Shown: positions 59,702-64,000 of the stretch, piece by piece
Layout: every line of letters starts with the position of its first letter
How positions within the stretch are numbered: the stretch's first letter is position 1
DNA from: Colicola sp016286205
GTDB taxonomy: Bacteria; Bacteroidota; Bacteroidia; Bacteroidales; Paludibacteraceae
DNA: 64,000 bases
Assembly: GCA_016286205.1 (NCBI GenBank)
Contig: JAEESF010000006.1
Span: forward strand, 62,001-126,000
Reading direction: 5' to 3'
Position numbers and translations under genes: made by a program
Notes under the pieces: model-generated
The model's database searches: none
Seen by the model: the letters and a program-made list of their open reading frames with translations, nothing else
What the model was told of the DNA's origin: nothing

Positions 59702-60388
59702 TTACTCCTCCTCTTCTTTAGTTGGTTCAACTTCATCATTCGCCTCGGCCTCATCATTCGCATCATTGGCATCATTCAAGAACTCACGATAGTTGTTCAC
59801 GAGTTCCTCATTGAGCATGGTGCTGACGCCGGACGAGGTGATGGTAGCGCCACTGATGGCATCTACCTGCTCCTGGCCTTCGGCCAGTTTGCCCTGTTTC
59901 AGCACAGCTACCGAGACTACTTCGCCTTCGGCATTGCGAATGTGCTTACCTTCGAATTGCTCGCGGAAAGGCATCTCTACTATCTTGGCTCCTAGACCCG
60001 GAGTCTCGCCTTCGTGGTTGAAGTTAACACCGTAAATGGTGTTCTTGTCTTCGTCCAGCGCCAGGTAACCACCTATGCCGCCCCACAGTCCTTTACCGCT
60101 CAGCGGCAGGACATACTTGATCTCTCCGTTTAGGTTGGCCACGTAGACCTCCTTGTCACCAAAGACAAGTGTGTCTTGTACCAGCACCAGGTAGATCTCT
60201 GCCGGATTGCCGGTCGAGTAGTCCACCTTGAGCGCACCGAGTATCTGCTTCTGTTTGTCGAGCAGTACATTGGCGTCCTGACGAGGCTTGAGCGCCTGGT
60301 TGGCCAACGCCAACAGAACGGCTACGATCACTACCACAATCGTCATATAGACGAAGGTGTATATATTGCTGTTAGTATTCAGTTTCAT
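59702..60388 (-). CDS. nqrC: Na+-NQR subunit C (covalent FMN protein)
   Basis: 228 residues. One membrane helix (about 12-30), then a periplasmic flavoprotein domain with flavinylation motif SGATITS (179-185). The C-terminal 25 residues are a low-complexity acidic tail (NDANDANDEAEANDEVE then a run of Glu) coded by 9-bp GCGAATGAT-type repeats, not part of the usual NqrC. Overlaps nqrB by 4 bp. Confidence 0.96.
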   Translation of the reverse strand: MKLNTNSNIYTFVYMTIVVVIVAVLLALANQALKPRQDANVLLDKQKQILGALKVDYSTGNPAEIYLVLVQDTLVFGDKEVYVANLNGEIKYVLPLSGKGLWGGIGGYLALDEDKNTIYGVNFNHEGETPGLGAKIVEMPFREQFEGKHIRNAEGEVVSVAVLKQGKLAEGQEQVDAISGATITSSGVSTMLNEELVNNYREFLNDANDANDEAEANDEVEPTKEEEE

Positions 60389-61584
60389 TTTGCAGCCTCC
60401 CTTTTAGCACGTTTATGAATATTGGTCTGTACTACGCACCAGTCGATGAGCGGAGCAAAAGCGTTCATCAGCAGGATGGCGAGCATCATACCCTCCGGAT
60501 AACCCGGGTTGAGTACACGTACCAGCACAGCCACCAGACCGATGAGCAGACCGTAGATCCACTTACCCACTTCGGTACGGGCTGAGGTCACAGGATCGGT
60601 AGCCATGAAGACAGCACCGAAAGCGAAACCACCGCTAACCAGATGCATATACCATGGGTACTGCGCAGCCAGGTTGGTTTCCGAACCGAAACGGTTGAAG
60701 AGCAACGCCGTCAGCGCACCACCGGCAAATACAGCCACGATGGTTTTCCAACTGGCTACACCTGTACTAATCAGTAGGATAGCACCGAGCAGGATAGCCC
60801 ATATACAGGTCTCTCCTACCGAACCTGGAATCAGACCGTTAGCCATATCCCAGAAGCTCTGCGACACCGGTGTGCCGGTAGCCATTTGGGTCAACGGAGT
60901 AGCACCCGTGAATCCGTCCACCAGTGCATGACCGCCATCCCAGCCCCATGTGCCTTCGGTGCGGATGAACATCTTGTCACCCGTCATCGAACTTGGGTAT
61001 GCAAAGAATAGGAACGCACGCGTGATCAGCGCTACGTTGAAGATATTATATCCCGTTCCGCCAAATACCTCCTTGGCAAAGATAACAGCAAAAGCTACTG
61101 CAATGGCTACTTGCCACAGCGGAGTGTTGATCGGTACGATCAGCGGAATAATAAATCCTGTTACCAAAAATCCTTCGGCCACTTCTTCGTGCTTGATCTG
61201 AGCTACGATGAACTCGATGCCCAGACCTACTGCGTATGCCACAATGATATACGGCAGCACGGCCAGCAGACCGAAGCCGAAGGCCTTCCAGAACAATGCG
61301 CAGCTGAGACCGGCAGCCAACTGACCGGTGGCCAGCAAGTGCTGGTAACCGACATTGAACATACCGAACAGCATAGCCGGAACCAGTGCCATTACGACGA
61401 GAATCATCGTACGCTTGCTGTCCGAGCCGTCATGGATGTGTACGCCATTCTTCTTAGCGGTCGTCTGCGGAGAGAACAGGAAGGTATCAAAGGCGTCGTA
61501 GAACGAGCTGAGCTTAGCCAGCTTACCGCCTTCTTCGAAATTCTTGCCGAACTTCTTCCAAATGTCATAAAGCTTTTTCATCAC
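60385..61584 (-). CDS. nqrB: Na+-NQR subunit B
   Basis: 399 residues, about ten membrane helices. Covalent-FMN site GFTGATPLTQ (224-233) and a long amphipathic N-terminus. Central membrane subunit that, with NqrD/E, forms the sodium path and quinone site. Overlaps nqrA and nqrC by 4 bp each. Confidence 0.97.
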   Translation of the reverse strand: MMKKLYDIWKKFGKNFEEGGKLAKLSSFYDAFDTFLFSPQTTAKKNGVHIHDGSDSKRTMILVVMALVPAMLFGMFNVGYQHLLATGQLAAGLSCALFWKAFGFGLLAVLPYIIVAYAVGLGIEFIVAQIKHEEVAEGFLVTGFIIPLIVPINTPLWQVAIAVAFAVIFAKEVFGGTGYNIFNVALITRAFLFFAYPSSMTGDKMFIRTEGTWGWDGGHALVDGFTGATPLTQMATGTPVSQSFWDMANGLIPGSVGETCIWAILLGAILLISTGVASWKTIVAVFAGGALTALLFNRFGSETNLAAQYPWYMHLVSGGFAFGAVFMATDPVTSARTEVGKWIYGLLIGLVAVLVRVLNPGYPEGMMLAILLMNAFAPLIDWCVVQTNIHKRAKREAAK

Positions 61585-62936
61585 TCAATCTCCTTTTTTA
61601 AGTTATCTAACGCCTCGCGAACGATAGCCTGCAGCGGCATTTTGCTGGTGCAGACAAACTCGCATAACGCAAAATCTTCCGGAGCCACCTCGTATGCGCC
61701 GAGGGCCTCCATACGGTCAATATTGCCGGCGATCATCGCTTTGATCAAATACTCAGGATAGATATCCATCGGGAATACTTTGTCGTACTCGTGGCTGACG
61801 ATAATAGCACGGCGGCCACCCTTCAGACGAGCGTCCCACTGGTACTTCTTCGGACCAAAGAGCCAACGTGTCAGGCAGTTGTCCAACATCTTGGCCGGAT
61901 CGGTCTTGCCTGCGTTGAAGTCCTTGAAGCGCGGCAGCAGCCAGCCCATGAACTCAGCTTTGTCGGCACCATCCTCAAGCACGGTAAACTGATTGTCATA
62001 CACCGAGATGATGTCGTTCTCAGGACATACCTGGCATCCGCTCAGTACATTGCCGGCTATGTAGCGACACTTGCACTCGTCGTGTACGTTGCTCAGGAAA
62101 ATTGCGCTCACAGGCATACCCGGCAGCACGTTGTAGTACTGGCGTCCGTAAGCCAACGGACCGGTCAGCGCCACCTTCTTCTGCAGATCTACAATGCCCT
62201 TTTGGAACAGGCGGCCGATGAGGGCCAGATCCTGGATGTTGAGCGTGTAGACCGTCTCGCCTTTGGCCATAGGAGCAAAATTGTTCAACTGCACACCTAC
62301 ATTGCCTGCAGGGTGCGGACCGGATACCTCAAAGAGGGTGCAGTCCTTCAGCTCGCGGAACTCCGTGGCACGCGCTCCGGCCTGGATGCCGATATACACC
62401 GGCGCCAGTTGATTCAGTGCACTCACACCGGCTTGCAGGGTAGGTAGCTGACCTTTCAGCACCCACTCGTAGTTCGGTGCTACAGGAGCTGTGTCGAACG
62501 AGGAGATGAAGATAGCACGAGGCGTCTTGTTAGGCAGCGCTATACAGTCGTACGGGCGCTGACGAAGCAAGGGCCACAAACCGGATTGGAGGAGCAGCGC
62601 TTTCACGTCTTGCTGCAGATCGAATTTCTCATAGACGATCTTCGCATCCGCCTGGATATCAATCGACATCACCTTGCGGCGCTCACCGCGAACGATGTCA
62701 ACCACCTTACCACTAACGGGCGACGTGAACAGCATTTCCTCAAACACCTTGTCGTGAAAGAGGGGCGAACCCGCCTTCACTGCGTCGCCGACTTTGACAT
62801 CCAGTTTGGGTGTAATGCCGGCGAAATGGTCGGGCACTATATGAAAGACCTCCGGCCTGCGAACGCTACCGAGCGCCTCTGCCGCACGCCCTTCAAAGGG
62901 AATGTCCAAACCACGTTTCAGTTTGATTGTTTGCAT
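61581..62936 (-). CDS. nqrA: Na+-NQR subunit A
   Basis: 451 residues, soluble. Begins TIKLRGLDIPFEG-like (IKLKRGLDIPFEGRA), followed by the biotinyl-like barrel VKVGDAVKAGSPLFHDK and the domain with GPHPAGNVGVQLNNFAPM. Contributes to quinone binding on the cytosolic side. First gene of the operon with a clear promoter 53 bp upstream. The operon gives the cell a sodium motive force, used by many Bacteroidetes transporters. Confidence 0.97.
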   Translation of the reverse strand: MQTIKLKRGLDIPFEGRAAEALGSVRRPEVFHIVPDHFAGITPKLDVKVGDAVKAGSPLFHDKVFEEMLFTSPVSGKVVDIVRGERRKVMSIDIQADAKIVYEKFDLQQDVKALLLQSGLWPLLRQRPYDCIALPNKTPRAIFISSFDTAPVAPNYEWVLKGQLPTLQAGVSALNQLAPVYIGIQAGARATEFRELKDCTLFEVSGPHPAGNVGVQLNNFAPMAKGETVYTLNIQDLALIGRLFQKGIVDLQKKVALTGPLAYGRQYYNVLPGMPVSAIFLSNVHDECKCRYIAGNVLSGCQVCPENDIISVYDNQFTVLEDGADKAEFMGWLLPRFKDFNAGKTDPAKMLDNCLTRWLFGPKKYQWDARLKGGRRAIIVSHEYDKVFPMDIYPEYLIKAMIAGNIDRMEALGAYEVAPEDFALCEFVCTSKMPLQAIVREALDNLKKEIE

Positions 62937-62988
62937 GTTAATGAATATTATTTATTGTTTTTGTATTGAGATTTCCACAATCAGCCGG

Positions 62989-63020
62989 CAAAATTACAAA
63001 AAGTTTTTTACATACACAAG
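62989..63020 (-). promoter_or_regulatory. nqr operon promoter
   Basis: On the minus strand: CTTG (plus 63017-63020), 20 bp, TAATTTTG (plus 62989-62996), 53 bp before the nqrA start. Confidence 0.75.
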
Positions 63021-63112
63021 CGCGCGGGAACTTTTATATATAAAAAAGTGGATTTTGACAACTAAAATGTAAAATTTTAGGCAATCGAATTTTATGTTTC
63101 GAAAAGTTTTAC

Positions 63113-63120
63113 TAATTTTG
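63113..63120 (+). promoter_or_regulatory. -7 box for the secreted protein gene at the right edge
   Basis: TAATTTTG, 19 bp before the ATG at 63140. The -33 position (63089-63092, ATTT) matches poorly. Confidence 0.6.
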
Positions 63121-63139
63121 CGTGGGTTTTTATGTGCCT

Positions 63140-64000
63140 ATGCATCTTTTTTTGTCCATATTGCTAGCTGTGATGACGCTGACGGTTGAGTCGAAAAACA
63201 GTGTGTCCGGTTCGGGTGAATTTCCCTACGATGCGGAATTTTCGTACACCAACACGGGCCGAAAAGGGAGTGTGACCGACAAGGATACGGCTACGCTGCG
63301 CATCACGAAATTCGATGGATTGTCGGTTGAATCGGTAGATGTGTACGTCCGTTCGAACCAGAAAAGCGGTGCAGGCGTCATGACGATGGATGTGAATGGT
63401 GCTCAGGTGGCGAAGAAAGAAGGTTCATTCAAGGACTGGACAGGCAGTTGGGACAATGAGAACTATCACGCTATCAGTCTGTTGTCGCGCACCATTCATC
63501 ATGTGGACGAGATGACTATTCGTTTGGTGGGCACAGTGAGTTCGCTGCATATCGAGAAGTATGTAATTACGTACCAGCAACCCTTGCCTCGTACGGTGAC
63601 GCTGAAGAATGCGGACAAAACCTATACGACGCTGACCGAGACGACGGGTTTGTCTGGCGTGACTTTGCCGCAATTGGCCGACCAAGAAGGATGGTCGTTC
63701 GTGGGATGGACTCCAACTGAATGCTGGAATATCGATTTTCAGCCTGAGATGTATGCGGCAGGATCGAAATACTACCCAACGACCGACACGACGCTTTGGG
63801 CATTATGGCGCAAAGCGGACGGCGAGATATCTTATGCTACAGACCTGCAAACAGGCGAATATCTGTATGTGGAAACAACGCAACTGTATGCCATGAGTGG
63901 TGTCCCAGAATCGGGCATAGCAGGCACAGCGGTAATGAATGCGGAGAATGTGGATCAAATTTATCTGATTACATTCGACGAAACGGCACAAACAGCTACT
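63140..64000 (+). CDS. Secreted protein with InlB/Flg_new-like repeat (3' truncated)
   Basis: An open frame of 287 codons runs from ATG 63140 to the window edge without a stop. An earlier ATG at 63132 hits a stop after 11 codons. N-terminus is a signal peptide (MHLFLSILLAVMTLTVES). The first 150 residues look like a beta-sandwich (FDGLSVESVDVYVRSNQKSG). Residues about 170-225 resemble a Listeria-Bacteroides repeat (TLPQLADQEGWSFVGWTP, TTLWALW). A later segment (GEYLYVETTQLYAMSGV) has the style of Bacteroidales surface proteins. Full length and sorting tail are outside the window; function unknown. Confidence 0.8.
   Translation, partial: MHLFLSILLAVMTLTVESKNSVSGSGEFPYDAEFSYTNTGRKGSVTDKDTATLRITKFDGLSVESVDVYVRSNQKSGAGVMTMDVNGAQVAKKEGSFKDWTGSWDNENYHAISLLSRTIHHVDEMTIRLVGTVSSLHIEKYVITYQQPLPRTVTLKNADKTYTTLTETTGLSGVTLPQLADQEGWSFVGWTPTECWNIDFQPEMYAAGSKYYPTTDTTLWALWRKADGEISYATDLQTGEYLYVETTQLYAMSGVPESGIAGTAVMNAENVDQIYLITFDETAQTAT

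Noticed and set aside
1..64000. rRNA, tRNA, transposase, integrase or prophage genes
   Set aside because: None were recognised on either strand.

Overview
The window reads as chromosomal DNA of a Bacteroidota (Bacteroidales-like) anaerobe, probably host- or gut-associated. The evidence is a SusC/SusD pair, DUF5686 and DUF4491 family genes, type IX secretion-like C-terminal tails, a six-gene Na+-NQR operon, and at least ten promoters of the Bacteroidetes form (TTTG-like -33, 20 bp, TAnnTTTG -7). No rRNA, tRNA, CRISPR array, transposase or phage gene was seen. Genes at both edges are cut.

Layout. 1-7.2 kb: end of a giant secreted protein of cadherin-like beta-sandwich repeats with a PCMD-like carbohydrate module, then a DUF5686 outer-membrane protein. 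7.2-8.7 kb (minus): DAHP synthase/chorismate mutase fusion and a small lipoprotein. 8.8-14.2 kb (plus): glucosaminidase with LysM, DciA-like DUF721, mutS2, an outer-membrane protein and a lipoprotein metallophosphoesterase. 33.8 down to 14.3 kb (minus): a nearly gapless run of 12 genes: recQ, rimO, HU, a membrane-anchored HU-LysM protein, uvrA, FlaA1/CapD-like dehydratase, WecA-like transferase, ABC-F ATPase, polysaccharide deacetylase-like protein, GT4, a GT2-PL9 pectate-lyase fusion and a BspA-type LRR protein. 34.2-48.0 kb: a sugar-use locus with MFS permease, lipoprotein, SusC, SusD and a surface E-set protein on plus, facing GH2 beta-galactosidase, galM and galK on minus. 48.1-51.8 kb: hemolysin-III-family membrane protein, a hemerythrin-LuxR regulator, small membrane proteins and an orphan winged-helix regulator. 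51.9-57.1 kb (plus): porin, imelysin, di-haem oxidoreductase and compact ResB-CcsA haem lyase. 57.2-62.9 kb (minus): nqrABCDEF. 63.1 kb to the end: a secreted protein cut by the window edge.

How it fits together. The GH2/galM/galK arm and the SusCD arm look like one system that imports galactose-containing glycans and phosphorylates galactose. The porin/imelysin/di-haem/CcsBA operon carries its own cytochrome c assembly enzyme and may handle iron or periplasmic redox. The long minus-strand run joins DNA maintenance to lipid-linked glycan synthesis.

Most unusual signal. Short degenerate word repeats sit at gene junctions and inside coding sequence at interdomain linkers. One 28-bp word is identical, and in the same reading frame, in the DAHP-synthase/chorismate-mutase linker and in an ABC-F ATPase; a related word is in the HU-LysM protein and another in an intergenic region. 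Other word families (GAATGA/GAGTGA, TTAGGGA, an 8-bp ATTAATTC-type, a 14-bp unit) lie at stop/start junctions, and one is inside the haem lyase. Also notable are a 26-bp perfect palindrome with six 11-bp iteron-like repeats upstream of recQ, and two divergent promoters whose -33 boxes form the palindrome TTTGC-N6-GCAAA.
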